Source: Paramarasmius palmivorus
Lineage: Eukaryota > Basidiomycota > Agaricomycetes > Agaricales > Marasmiaceae
Assembly (NCBI GenBank): GCA_037176845.1
Contig: JAYKXP010000315.1
Span: 1 to 27,593, forward strand
Length of the DNA: 27,593 nt
Reading direction: 5' to 3'
This document shows, in pieces, positions 10,106 to 20,737 of the stretch; position 1 is the first letter of the stretch, and every line of letters starts with the position of its first letter. The position numbers were made by a program, and so were the translations under genes. A model generated the notes under the pieces. It was given only the letters and a program-made list of their open reading frames with translations. It ran no database searches and was not told where the DNA came from.

Positions 10106-13100
10106 TCAGTCATAGCCTCGAGCCAACAAGAAAGAATGCGTGCTTCGAAAAGAATAATTAACCTCGTTGAGTGCATCTTCCAGAAGAGCAAGGTGAAGCC
10201 TCTTGCGCTGTTGCTCGCGAGGTGTATCGTATGGAAGCTTCTCCACCGCCTCTTTCCACCAAGCTAAGGCCGCCACCAGACTGGCCAAGCCGTTGGGCCC
10301 GAACCTTTCCATGATCGACCAGTCCTGACCAGCTTTGCGAGACATCAGGATTCCATGTTCAGAACGTTCGCGCCACTCGGGGGAGCAAGTCTTGAACCAT
10401 TCGACAAATTCGTCGTTGTACCTCTCTAGACGCTCTAGAGTCGACAAATCAGGCCGCCAGAGCTGTGACCGTGCGCGAGCAATCCAGTCAGCCACAGCTC
10501 GGGGCCGACCTTGCGTTGACAAACGTACTGAGCCTTCAGCACCATAATTCCCCGCCTCTTCCAAGCGCAGCCAGTTGACTACGACGTCGCGAAGGGATCG
10601 ATCCATGCCTACACCATGACACAAGCTGAGCACTTTCATGACATAGTCGGGTGCGCAGGAAGGAGTATTGACAGTGAATGTGGGGGGAGATGGTTCTGAT
10701 TGGCGAGAAACCTTGGAAGAGGAAGGAGTAGGTGAGGTAGCAGGTGGAGTGTCCCTGCCCGAGCTAGTGCGCTTTTTTTTCGGCGAGTTAGTAAGTGCAG
10801 TGTCCTTGCCGGAGCTAGTGCGCTTCTTTTTCGCCGGGGGAGCCTTGACAAAGCCTAGGAACTCGATCTCCGAATCCTCCTCTTCCTTGAGTGAATCCTC
10901 TGCCATCTTCTCGTCCTCAGATTCGACCTTGGGAACCTTCAGGGGACTTTTATGGCTGCGATGGGTCTTTGACTTGTTCTCGATAACGACACCGACGAAT
11001 TTGGCTTTGCCCTTGCGAACAGGAGCCGAGACAGATACAGAAGGAGTAAATGTCGGTGAAGAAGGTGTGACATGATCATCATCGCGAACAGGAGATGATT
11101 CCACTGTAGCTGGCGAGAAGATTCGCTGATTGTCGCGGACAGGAGAGGAAAAGGGTGTTGATGTAGCAGATTTCATAGGTGAAGGTGGAAGGGATGCTGC
11201 ACGCCAGGGTCGGGGCTGAGAGGATGGAGGAGGCTCAAGTCTGCCCTCAATGACTGGCCTAGTAGGCGTCACTGATTTAGGAGTTACTGGACTGGATAAC
11301 GACGCTGGCACTCCAGGCATCGGGCTATCACCATTAGAGCGAGAGATCCGATCGTGTGTGACCCGAGCCGAAAGTCGGTCAGCGTTGAGCATGCGGATTT
11401 TCTGTGGGAAGTTGTTGGGAGCTGGAGTGTGCTTGGGCGCGACAGTACGAGTCGCAGGGACAGTTGGAACAGGCGCATCGGTTGGCAAGGTCATGGTGTC
11501 TGTGACTGTGTCGTGATTGATACCAGATGACGTTGACAATGTAGTTGAAAGGCTTGGAGTGTCAGGAAGACGACGCCGCCGACATTCTTCAATGGCTACA
11601 AGACGGACATGTCAGAAAAACGAGATAACGTCTAACGATTAGGAATACTTACAGAAACACTTCATCAAGAAATTTCCGAAGACTGGTAGGACAAATTTTT
11701 TGTACATGGCGCGGTTTGCAGCTCCAAAGTTCATCGGAGTCGGATCCGCAGTGAGACCAGCATGTATACTAAGTGAATATCAGCCTCCCTTCATGCTGTA
11801 CCAGTAATTCACATACCTCATGATATTTAACCGACCAGCGTCTGCTGGTTCCGGTCCACCGGCCATAACAGTGACATTCCAGCCTGTAGCCTCGTGTACC
11901 AAGTCCAGGATTGGTTGAAGAGTACTCGCAAGCGATTCAATGGCTCTGTTCACCCAATGTAAGTCAGCTCAAGTCTTCTTCCTTTAAACAATGATCAATC
12001 TATGCCTACCTCTGTCGAGAAGCGGGATCCGTTGGAAATGGTGCGCTGATTTTCTCTTTCCACTGCTGAATGCGATCTTCGTGCTCTTCTCGGGCCAAGG
12101 TTTCGAAGAGCTGTTTTTCGTCCAAGGAGAGCTTTGCAAACTCCGTAATCGCGATATCCTGACGAAGGGCTACTTGAGCATCTTCCCCTGGCAAAAGATA
12201 AGTCAAGGGTAGGAGATTCGTCGACATGGAGACATACCTTTCTTGCTCAACTTTTTGGGTATGATCACGAAGTCCTCCTCTCCTACAGTCGCCTCCGCAT
12301 TCGAAGAACCCTCGCCGCCATCGGTATTAGGACCTGTTGATGAATGAAATGTCAACTTCAATACAGATGTCAAGAAAGATGAATCACTCACGAAGGCCTT
12401 CGCCAGTATTCGATGGTTCATCCGACCCCTCCAAAACGGACCCTTCAATGCCTATATATGGCACTGATCAAACCTTTTATCCAGAGTTTACAACCTCGAG
12501 ACTTACCTTGAGAGTCAAGCATTCCCAGTCTCTGACGAAGAAGTGCATCGATCTTGGCAGCGTTTTTCTTCCCGAACAGAACGAATGCAGCGCGACGTCT
12601 GCCAGGACCTTCCTCGAGTCCAACGAGTCGAGTAATCACCCACTTCCGGAGAGGATCGCGAAGAATAGCCTGATAGCTGCGAGATGCCGAGGAATCTTCA
12701 CCCTTCTTCGACCAATTCTTGAGCCAACGTTGGATTTGCTGTCAGAGTATGAGAAAAGAATGTGACGTCACAGTGACTAGTCACGTACCTGAACCTTGAA
12801 GGTAGTCTTTTTTTGGACGTCGGCAAAAGCCGCCAAAGCTTTGGCATGCTCCTCGTCGCTCACCCCTTCGTTCTGCACAGGAGCAACGAGATCCTCGTCT
12901 GCTGCATTGTCGTTCACAGCTTGGAGCTCCTCGTCAGTTGGCTCCTCTTCGTCAGGGCGAGTAACAGGGAATCGTTTCAAGAAACGCCGGGCAACGTCAA
13001 GCGCAAATTCGGCAGCGTGTCCTTCAGAGTCAGCCTTCGCATATGGTTCCAGCTGATCCTTCAGAAACTTGAGACGCTTTCCGTTGAACGCACGCGGGGC

Positions 13101-13106
13101 AGGCAT
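10106..13106 (-). CDS. F1: large basidiomycete-specific protein of unknown function (same family as F2)
   Basis: Minus-strand exons are 13106-12789, 12738-12507, 12451-12392, 12333-12238, 12187-12010, 11945-11817, 11768-11653 and 11595-10106. All phases close and give 872 residues. The N-terminal quarter (QIQRWLKNWSKK, then ILRDPLRKW, FVLFGKKNAAKIDALLRQR) is basic and helical. The middle has LDLVHEATGWNVTVMAGGPEPAD and a segment around GAANRAMYKKFVLPVFGNF. A long Ser/Pro/Thr/Lys low-complexity region follows, including a 17-residue tandem repeat (KKKRTSSGKDT / KKKRTSSGRDT). The C-terminus (WLRLEEAG, WFKTCSPEWRERSEHG, LVAALAWWKEAVEKLP) looks folded and Trp-rich. The order of blocks and the ATGWNVTVMAGGP segment match F2 (FADTIAKHLGMGVSVILYGPTP). 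I know such proteins as common, unnamed Agaricomycete hypotheticals, often near transposons; a DNA-related role is only a guess. Confidence 0.75.
10749..10831 (-). repeat. 51-bp tandem duplication inside F1
   Basis: The 32-bp segment at 10749-10780 recurs at 10800-10831 with a few mismatches (period 51 bp). It encodes the repeated lysine-rich KKKRTSSG motif, which resembles a nuclear localisation signal. Confidence 0.7.
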
Positions 13107-13424
13107 TGTGAGTAGAGATTGAAGATAGAGTCAGACGGTAGAGTTCGAAGGGTGATCGATATTGAATTCGGTGCGTAGACAACTTTTATACCTCCTTCTT
13201 TTCAAGCTGGCCCGATTTTCCCAGTTACAATCTCTCCGGATCGCATATCTCACCATTGTCATACAAGCGAGGAATGCTAAGTCGCAGACGACAGAGCAAC
13301 CACTCGACCCTAGAAACTCACCTCAAATTCCGACTTTGCCAACATTATCCCGATTGGCGATTCGTCCGCGCCAGGGATGAAGCAACCCGTTCTTATCGGG
13401 GCATTTCCGACATCCGAGAACACT

Positions 13425-13474
13425 GGATGACACTGGACAACATTGGACGACACTGGACGACATTAGACGACCAC
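13425..13474. repeat. 10-bp tandem repeat, five units
   Basis: Five consecutive decamers read GGATGACACT, GGACAACATT, GGACGACACT, GGACGACATT and AGACGACCAC. The alternation of ACACT and ACATT gives a 20-bp higher-order period. Confidence 0.75.
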
Positions 13475-13876
13475 TCTGTATTGGATGGTGGTCTTATGAG
13501 ATAGCTGCCTTCAACTTTCTAATGAGGTGGCCTTTCTTCAAGATCCTCTCAACAATAACTAGAATAATACCTATCGATAATCACATGTATCAACTTCGGC
13601 CGACACTATTCTTGCTTCAACGCCATAATCTCACCGCGTACACCCTTCTCCGAACTCCAAGCCAAGGTGCCCCAGGCCGAATGACCCCATTTTGACAAAC
13701 CTGTGAACTGTGTACGTGAACCAAACTTTGCACCACGAGCATACTATCCTGACCACACGCCCCAGATGGCCAACTTACTGGTTACAACTTGGGTCCAGAG
13801 GCACATTCCAGGCCTTATCTCTCGACTTCGTATGTTTTAGTGTTCTGTGTCAACGTAAAGTCCAAATCTTGAAGTG

Positions 13877-14126
13877 CAACGCTGAAATCTCACCGCGCCA
13901 TATCAGAAACTCATCGCACATCAACATGTTATCATCTGCCAGGGTCTTCGCGTACGACAGCATCCGCATTCTCTTATTTTTGATTGAGCCTTCCTTTTCT
14001 GGTTCGAACGGACCCTGATATCGCTTGCGGAGACACTAGACCTGACAGATACAACGCTTGAATCTCACCACGCCCTATTTGAAACTCATCGTCCGTCAAC
14101 ATGCCATCATTTGGCAGGGCCCTCGC
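13877..14126. repeat. Imperfect direct repeat of about 75 bp, 175 bp apart
   Basis: Copy one (13877-13951) and copy two (14052-14126) share the order CAACGCT, AATCTCACC, CGCC, GAAACTCATCG, TCAACATG and CATCAT/CATCTG, then GGCAGGG or GCCAGGG and CTTCGC or CCTCGC. A shorter related stretch (CAACGCCATAATCTCACCGC) begins at 13618. The repeat suggests remnants of a locally duplicated or dispersed element. Confidence 0.6.
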
Positions 14127-14329
14127 CTGTGAGTCTGGAAACTCCAAGTTCTTTTCTATTATTTCCGCTGAATCCAGCTTGCCCTTCTAGGTATATTGTC
14201 AATCTACGCGTCCCGGAAAGTCGCACTCGTAACATATTGCGCTCCATATCCTCCGAGATTAATTCAGGTGCTGTGATCTCATGTGCTAATTACGGTACAA
14301 ACTCCATGCAAGCACTAACATGCCTTTCT

Positions 14330-14729
14330 TTAGCGCTTCTCCGGAATGGTTCCTTCAACCCCATCGACTCTTTCATCCGTGTCAGCAACACTCTGAGCGA
14401 AGTGATGAAGGGCCCATCTCTTTATGCGCTATCCTCGGTTAGTATGGCGCCATTATTCTATGAGTGAATACATGACACACCTTCAAAATAGCTTGGTCTC
14501 TTGTAACCCGGCTCACGTCGTCTTTGCCAGTCGGTACATTTTGAGATTGCTGTGGCTCGTCCTTTGGGTCATCTTTACCCGATTCCGCCGTGGTTGGAAG
14601 AGCCAGAAGAGCCGGAAAAACTTCCTGGAAACGTTTCAGCATGCCTTGATGCTCCGCATGCAGATCTGAATCGGTTTTCATCAGCTCCTGCAGGAAGTCG
14701 AATTGGCCGGAAGAGCGGGTCTTGGACAT
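14330..14729 (-). CDS. Small hypothetical protein, two exons
   Basis: Exons 14729-14481 and 14428-14330 with a 52-nt GT..AG intron that contains TACTAACC near its 3' end; phases close to give 115 residues. The protein starts MSKTRSSGQFDFLQELMKT, continues with a helical HAEHQGMLKRFQEVFPALLAL stretch, a Lys/Asp/Gln-rich linker, and a second helical block (RIKRWALHHFAQSV). There is no known domain, signal peptide or membrane segment. It is divergent from gene A, sharing 273 bp of upstream DNA. Overlapping plus-strand frames lack splice structure, so I prefer this strand. Confidence 0.5.
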
Positions 14730-15002
14730 AGTTGCACGAGGTTTGTTAATTTCCTGTCGTTCAAGAATTAATCCAAACTAAATAAGGTTCCTTCCATAGT
14801 TTCGGTCATCTGGCTCCCGCGTTCACGCAATATCGGACTCCCTATCGGTGATATGTACTCATCAGAAACTTACCGCCATATCAGAATCTCGCCGCTCGAC
14901 CTGGTTCAATCTCTCGGAGAAGTCTTAGGCTTTTTCAGGGCCGGTAGCCGTTCCCTGTTTATTTGTTCTGCTAACTGAAGCCTCCCTACGCTAGATACCA
15001 CC
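14730..15002. promoter_or_regulatory. Divergent intergenic region between the small gene and gene A
   Basis: Two divergent starts (14729 minus, 15003 plus) are separated by 273 bp, so this segment must hold both promoters. The gene A start has a favourable context (TACCACCATGACC). No defined activator site is recognised. Confidence 0.35.
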
Positions 15003-15921
15003 ATGACCAACGAAAACATTCACTCCTCCGAGGGTGAAAAACTCTCCTCCAACTTTGGACAAACCAATGCGGTGACTGGTAAGTGTGAACGACGAAACTT
15101 ATGCTCATTACTTGTCGCTGATGTCTATCATTCAGCGGCGGACGGGTACACGTTCACTTCTCACAACGAAGGTAAGTTGAATAAGAGGACCTGGCTTGGG
15201 CGCTTTACTTCTTGATCTACAGGTAGTACCACTGTCCGCACTGTCCAGACCTTTCAAGGTAACATTTGTGAAACTTTCCCCAGTATTATTGATGCTAATT
15301 CTACGCGTAGATTGGAAAATTACGACCGTCACGACCTTCGAACGGCTCCCTGGTATCAATAGCACACCCAACGCTTCCGAGTCCGTCACATCGAACCACG
15401 CGGCTCCTTCAGTAGCATCACTTCCCGGAGTTCCTCATCCTTCAGAGCTTCAGCTTAGACCCGGCATGCAGTACCATACCAAGTTCTATGTGGTATTCCG
15501 AGGTCGCGAGGTCGGAATCTTCTATAATTGGTAAGTCTTTTGTGTCTACACTACTTGAGCGCTGATACTCAGCGGTCGTGATAGGAAACATGAAGCCAGG
15601 CATGTTGTCGAAGGCGTGCCACACAACTGCCACCGTGTCTACTCTACGTGGGACGAGGCCCTTAAAAAGTATGCAGAGGCATACTACGGCGAATTCCCTG
15701 ATCACGAGCTTGCGATTATCAACCCGGAAAACACGTCTTCGGATGACGAAGAGGTTGAGCAAGATGATGAAGACGACTCTACGTACAAGGCTGAGGATAC
15801 GGACATGGAGAGCGACTCTGGTAGCGAGGGAGCATCGTCCGAAGGCGAGGGCTCTAGTGATGATGAAATGGACTATGAGTCAGAGTCGGAGGAGCACCCT
15901 CACCGGGAGTCGTCCGTGTAG
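15003..15921 (+). CDS. Gene A: RNase H1 N-terminal-like domain protein with acidic tail
   Basis: Exons 15003-15078, 15136-15171, 15223-15258, 15311-15530 and 15585-15921 (234 residues); introns are 51-57 nt and phases close. After a Ser/Thr-rich N-terminus, residues about 109-160 read YHTKFYVVFRGREVGIFYNW, then a helix, then HRVYSTWDEALKKYAEAYYG. This is the pattern of the RNase H1 N-terminal (hybrid-binding, viroplasmin-like) fold: YVV-x-G-x-x-x-GIF-x-x-W, then a V-x-G turn and a T-x-x-EA helix. No RNase H catalytic domain follows; the remainder is a long Asp/Glu/Ser tail. By family knowledge the domain binds RNA:DNA hybrid or dsRNA; the role here is unknown. Exons 2 and 3 are both 36 nt with identical phase. 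It converges on gene C. Confidence 0.75.
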
Positions 15922-16739
15922 AGATACTTTACTATACAAATGAAATGTTTTGTTGAAAAATACCATCTTCTTTCTCTGCAAACTCGAATCAGAACCCGAA
16001 TAAAAACTTGAATGAAAACTTGTGTTGTGATTCCACGGACTTTGGCACGAGCACAGTCGCTCTATGTGGATTGGCGCATGTTATACTGATCCATATTAGT
16101 CCCCTGATGATTTAATGAGAGCTGTCACAGCTACTATACCATATTCCGAAGGTTTCGACTGGTAGACAATGCTAGATTGCGTGCTCTGTTGCGACAAGTC
16201 CGCGCGCCTGTTTGGCGCTTAAAGCGTCTTGAGAGCTCTCCTAGCCTAACTTTTTGGTATATTGAAGCATCCAAAGACATTGGCGATCTACTACTTTACC
16301 CAATCATTAAGAGTGTCTATACGAGCGGATATATTGATTTTTATTGAAATTGAAAAGGTGAGGAGAACCGGTGTTGCTGGTATCGAACTCCATTACTTTG
16401 ATGCGAAACCAGACCGCTTGTGTTTCCTCTTCAACGGCCTGAACTTGACGCTGCAATCCCTGCCTGTCACAGATAAACCCAAATATATTACCTAGCAAGA
16501 CTTGCTTCCGTTTGTGTTATGTTTCAATTGTTGAGACGTTCTCAACTCACTCGTATGTTATGATTGGGGGTAAGAGTTACATTGATATAATAAGTAGAAA
16601 GCAACCGATAACATCTCGACTAATATAATATGATGAAAAAGCAGTACACGGGTTCTATTCCTGTTCAGTGCTGGAGGAACGGCTCATCTCTCTGAACATC
16701 CTTGGTGTCAGTTCGAATTGCTGAACAGAAACCAGACAC
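15922..16739. other. Convergent intergenic region between genes A and C
   Basis: Contains the 3' ends of A (plus) and C (minus). On the minus strand, 16463 down to about 16370 reads like an exon after a good acceptor (CTGTGACAG at 16472-16464), encoding a helical LQRQVQAVEEETQAVW stretch. I cannot connect it to a gene, so it may be a relic. Nothing else is recognised. Confidence 0.35.
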
Positions 16740-17469
16740 TTACTTTGCCTTCCGCCGCCGTAACCTTTCTCGAGCATTGATTTGATCTCGGTGTCGTTCT
16801 CTATGCCGTTTCGCATACTCGTTCTGCTTCAAGCGCTTGAAGTCCAAGGCTTTCTTGCGGTCTTCTTCTGGCAAGGATAAGAGCTGGTCTCGTTGTCTAC
16901 CGAGTGAGTGAGGTCAGTCGTTGTATCCCAAAAGTGTGAAAGAAAGTATGACTCACTCCTCCTTCCGTTTTTTTGCCATAGCTCGAAGGCGGTCTGCATT
17001 CTTTCGATAATGCAGCTGGGCGTAGACACGGGCACTTTCTCGGTAGTCTTGACATCGATCAAAGCTTCTAGGTTCCGAGACGCTTCTTCGTTCGTCTACA
17101 TCTTGGTTAGCGCTAGTCGGGGTGATAAAGGAGATGGAGAGGACAATGTACCCTGACATTCTAAGGGGTGCTGCACTGGTGGACGATTGAAAAGGTTCGG
17201 CTTTTCGGAGAGAATGAACAGTGGAGAACGACAACCTGCATGGTGTTCGAAGACTTTTTGTCGATGAGCATATGCAATTCTGAGCGAGTTAGGTACGCAC
17301 CTTTTCGTGAATCTACAATGCCATCCTCCTCACGCTCCTCTATTTCTGCATCCACCGAATCCTCTGACAACTCATCACTAGAGTCTTCAGCTTTGTCCCA
17401 CTCATTCAACCAAGAGTCCATAGTGTGCCATTCAACTGAGGAGGAAGACTTCCTATTGTTGCCAGGCAT
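16740..17469 (-). CDS. Gene C: small Arg/Lys-rich coiled-coil protein
   Basis: Minus-strand exons 17469-17301, 17235-17152, 17101-16957 and 16896-16740; phases close, 184 residues. The N-terminus is Ser/Asp/Glu-rich (WLNEWDKAEDSSDELSEDS), followed by a short Pro segment (NRPPVQHPLE). The second half is strongly basic and helical: YAQLHYRKNADRLRAMAKKR, then RHRERHRDQINARERLRRRK. It resembles the basic helical proteins with Y-R-x-N/H-x-E repeats that are abundant in Agaricomycetes, and gene D in this window. A DNA or RNA contact is plausible but inferred. A GTAAGT lies immediately at the stop codon (GCAAAGTAAGTG), so an alternative splice would add about 14 residues. It is divergent from gene B. 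Confidence 0.6.
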
Positions 17470-17804
17470 GATGATGGCGAGTGTCGACGGTCAAAAGAAG
17501 TTCTGTATGTACCGGACCCTGGGCCGAGGTCTGCTTCTGATTCAGATTCCGAAATCTCATCACCTCATCATATCGATGTCACATGTTTTGGCACCCGGCA
17601 AGATGCGGCAAACCCTTTGTTATAAAATGGCAATGGAAATTTGTGGGATATCCCCCATCCCTGAAGTCCTCTTGACGCGAACCGGCCTAGGAGAAATTCA
17701 AAACAGCGTGTTTTTGAAATCCAACATTTAAATGAGTGAGTCTTTTTATGTTGATACCTTTCGTCTTAGACTCGAGTGATGCCATCACAGCCGGCTTTTC
17801 GTCG
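17470..17804. promoter_or_regulatory. Divergent promoter region between genes C and B
   Basis: 335 bp between opposite starts. It includes an upstream ATG (17732) that could begin gene B if a very short 34-nt intron (17736-17769) is spliced. No binding site is recognised. Confidence 0.35.
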
Positions 17805-18962
17805 ATGTCACGCGGTAATGCTCCCCGTTCCAACGTTACTCTCGACCCCAACCAATATGGAGCGCCGACCGTGCATTCACAAGAGGGAGAAACGAGTCAA
17901 GCTCCTCGGGTTACTCAAGGTAGTGTTGTGGTCCCTTTCCATTGCTCATGGCTCACCCTTGTGGATAGGGATCGTCGATGCAGCAAGTGAATTGGAGCGC
18001 CGATTTGCTATTTTCAAGAGGGCTCAACTCGACGTTCACAATGGTGTAGACGAGGTCAATCAGGCAGTTGGTGTGTACAATACTCTTTATTCCTCAGCTC
18101 TGCTCTCATCACTCAATAGCCGAAGTAGCAGAACAGCTCTCCCAGACGACTCTCGGCGCCTCTCTGCCCGCTCGATCCCCCAAGAAAGAACCTTCGACCA
18201 CGGGCCAACCTCAACGCAATCAACGCAACAGAAAAGTGGGACAGCCCACGTCTACGACATCTACGACAGGGACATCCACGGCTACGACATCCACGGCGAC
18301 GACATCCACGGCGACGACATCCACGACTCCTCGCCAGGCCATACGCGGCTCTGAGCCACCCACCACTTCCGCCTCGAATTACTCCTTCCAGCCTGCTTAT
18401 CCAGCGACAACGGTCGATTTGGGACAGTACCGTTCCAGCCCCTCTAGCGCCAAGAAGTCAGTATACGTGGTATACATAGGACAGGGCGGTAGTCACGGTG
18501 TTTACAAGGACTAGTGAGTACTATTTTAGTCTCACACACATCTCATAATAACGGTTTTTCTAGTCAGACGGCAATGACTGTCGCCAGGCAAGATGACAAG
18601 AATCGCCTCATCAAAAAGTTCCCTGACGCCAAACTCGCAAAGAAATGCTATGATGACTGTGTTCGATGGGGCGTACTTGATCTGCTAGCTGAACCCTGGG
18701 CTGCCAATGAACTTTTCATCGTCGTGAAGGGCGCTAACCCAGGCGTCTACAGTGGACGGTACGAGTTCATATAATGTAGTAGGTTGTGATACTTACTTGG
18801 TTTCTTATCAGTGGAAGGTTGCTCAAGGTCGGACTCCGATGGCGAGGTGGTTATGTGGTTCGGGTGCTGGGTACTGAGCCTGAGGCGAAGCTTTTCTATG
18901 AGACATATGTAGCTGGTGGTGAAACGGAGCCCTTGGCTTCATTCGTGCCTGATGGGTTCTGA
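17805..18962 (+). CDS. Gene B: protein with two RNase H1 N-terminal-like modules
   Basis: Exons 17805-17919, 17969-18070, 18120-18513, 18564-18758 and 18812-18962; introns are 49-53 nt, phases close, 318 residues. An alternative start is ATG 17732 with a 34-nt intron; I chose ATG 17805 because that intron is unusually short. A helical segment (DAASELERRFAIFKRAQLDV) is followed by a Thr/Ser repeat tract. A first module then reads KKSVYVVYIGQGGSHGVYKD ... AKLAKKCYDDCVRWG, and a second ANELFIVVKGANPGVYSGRG ... EPEAKLFYETYVAGG. Both follow the Y/FxVV-x-G-x-x-x-GVY pattern of the RNase H1 N-terminal fold, as in gene A. No catalytic domain is present. It is tandem with gene D, 63 bp downstream. Confidence 0.72.
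18250..18329 (+). repeat. 15-bp coding minisatellite in gene B
   Basis: Imperfect repeats of a 15-bp unit (GACATCCACGGCGAC and variants) encode a Thr/Ser/Ala tract (TTSTA repeated). The last two units are identical. The tract is likely length-variable between strains. Confidence 0.75.
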
Positions 18963-19025
18963 GTACCTAATATTGTATTCAATTAATTGTTCGATATCGT
19001 GCAACATTTGGCACCATTAGACGAC

Positions 19026-19929
19026 ATGGTCAATGAAACTTTCGTTCAGCGTGACCCCAAGAGTTCTGGTCTCGGCGCTTGTTGGTTATTTCGGGCTATC
19101 TTCCATGCCACGACTGAGGATACACAAAACAAAAGCGGCTCAGTTAGCAGCGACTCGGGCTAAAGCTTCGCGCTATTATCAAAAGTGCGTATTCATAGCC
19201 TTTTAGTTAGAGCATTCACTGATCAATGCTTGAACATTGCTTTGTATCGAAAGAAACAAGGAGAAGATAAAAAAGCGCAAGTGAGATACCTACCATATTG
19301 CCATCCAAGAAGAGTGAGGACCAGTCTCAGTCTAACGGAACTCAAATGATAATGGCTGTCGTCGCCAGACGAAAACTCAGAAAAGATCTCTACGCACGAG
19401 AGTTACAAGCGGAATATGACGAGAAGAAGGCAGAGGCGCACAAAGACTAGTACGTATGGCGTATTCCTACCTTTAAAGTGCATGTCTCTGACAGTCATTT
19501 GTCAGTCTTTCGCCACTAGCTCGACTCGATCGTTTCGAGCAAGGGATGGTGAATTTCCTGTGCCCGAACGCTTCCAAATTCTTCGAGAAGCTGCACTACG
19601 ACTACTCACAATGGCTACCTGTATCCGTGCTCTGCGACCCGCCAGCAAACCCGCTACAAGAACCATACACTATTTGTAGTTCGATGAGCACCGGTATACA
19701 TCGAATTTTCGAACGTGTATTGGAGGAGCACGGTGCACTGGGCCAAGAGTGCAGGGATGTACAGAGAGTACAAGAAATCGTGCGGACGCTGATACGTTGC
19801 ATTGAAGACCTCGAGATGGCGTCTATGGAAGATATGCTCGAAGAACGGGGTCGTAAAGGTGATCTTCTGTACCAGAAAGCATCATCTCGAGAGGTTTTTG
19901 AATCAATCGGTCATCATAAAGTAGCATAG
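19026..19929 (+). CDS. Gene D: basic coiled-coil protein, frame not fully resolved (possible pseudogene)
   Basis: The two 3' exons are clear: 19310-19449 (KSEDQSQSNG, then VVARRKLRKDLYARELQAEYDEKKAEAHK) and 19506-19929, joined by a 56-nt intron. The second encodes ARLDRFEQGMVNFLCP, FERVLEEHGALGQECRDVQ and IRCIEDLEMASMEDMLEER. Upstream, 19026-19068 and 19136-19184 plus 19254-19280 can encode a start and a basic run (AATRAKASRYYQK, NKEKIKKRK) like that in gene C. From there to 19310 the only GT..AG gap is 29 nt (19281-19309), and the phases do not match. So either I misplace an exon or the gene carries a small indel. The function is unknown. Confidence 0.45.
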
Positions 19930-20737
19930 AACAATGTATCTATTTGCTTTCGTCCTGTCAAAGTTATCGCTGTAAGGCGTCTACTTGCTACTGCCAAAGG
20001 ACTGGGCTTGGCCGAAACGTTTTGATACCGAAAGGTCGGAAGTCCTGATGCTCGGCCGTGATCGTCGGAGTTGTATCGCAGACAGTGGACACTGCCCTGC
20101 AACCTCGTGTTTCTACTTTCGCACTTGACTCTCACCCTGAATCTCACTAATTTTCCCCCCCTTCGGCCGTGTTTGTCTTCTGCACTCCAATTACCCCTAA
20201 GTTGTGGGTGTGGGCGTAATTAAAACTATTGGATGTGTCTATGGGAAACTGTATGTACACTAGTGACATATCTCTACATATAACGGTTCTTTGGCTCAGT
20301 TGATTGTGCGTGTGGGTGGAGGCCATTGTTACATAATGATGTCAAGTCTTGGGTTCGAGTCTCGAAAGGTACTTGTTTTAATCCCATCCCATGACATTCC
20401 ATTCATTTAATGCTCCGCCTGCCTTGAATGTGGCTGGCAGTTAGCATTGGTGATGGATCCTCTGTGATTGGATTTAACCAATCCTTGATCGATCAGGGGT
20501 GCCCCCACAGGTGCAAAAAAGAGATCTGAAACGGGGCTGTATAATAAACCCTCTACTTAGCAGTAGCGGGAATATCTTTGTGTTAGCGGTGTAACCGCCG
20601 GCATTACGCCCCACTCTCCGATTCTGCCATGGCGTCGGTCGATGGTCTTTCAGTCCTCGCAATATTCCAACCTGCTAGTTCTGTCAACAGTAGGTGTAGG
20701 CCTTTAATTATATTCATCAGGAAATCAACCCCGCCAT
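19930..20737. other. Non-coding interval holding the tRNA-like sequence
   Basis: About 800 bp without a convincing gene. It includes the tRNA-like segment described separately. The remainder shows no coding structure, and I see no clear poly(A) or simple tail that would mark a SINE end. Confidence 0.4.
20285..20372 (+). repeat. tRNA-like sequence with A and B boxes, possible SINE or tRNA relic
   Basis: TGGCTCAGTTG at 20292 fits the Pol III A box, and GGTTCGAGTCT at 20352 fits the B box. The T-arm TTGGG / CTCGA can pair with two G-T wobbles around TTCGAGT. The boxes are 60 bp apart, long for a standard tRNA. The D-stem and the acceptor stem (GGTTCTT against AAGGTAC) pair only partly. A functional tRNA is therefore unlikely; a tRNA-derived SINE head or a decayed intron-bearing tRNA fits better. 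Confidence 0.5.

Larger units (their letters stand above)
13107..14329. other. 1.2-kb non-coding interval with repeats
   Basis: It lies between the F1 start and the small gene's stop codon. Open frames here are short and lack coherent splice structure. It contains the 10-bp tandem repeat and the direct repeats listed separately. The first hundred bases should include the F1 promoter; no specific element is certain. Confidence 0.45.

Noticed and set aside
14111..14467. Plus-strand frame of 118 residues opposite the small gene
   Set aside because: No domain; the minus strand offers a two-exon gene with a branch-point-bearing intron, so this is more likely a shadow.
20285..20372. Functional tRNA gene
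   Set aside because: Acceptor and D stems pair only partly and the A-to-B box distance is too long for a normal tRNA.
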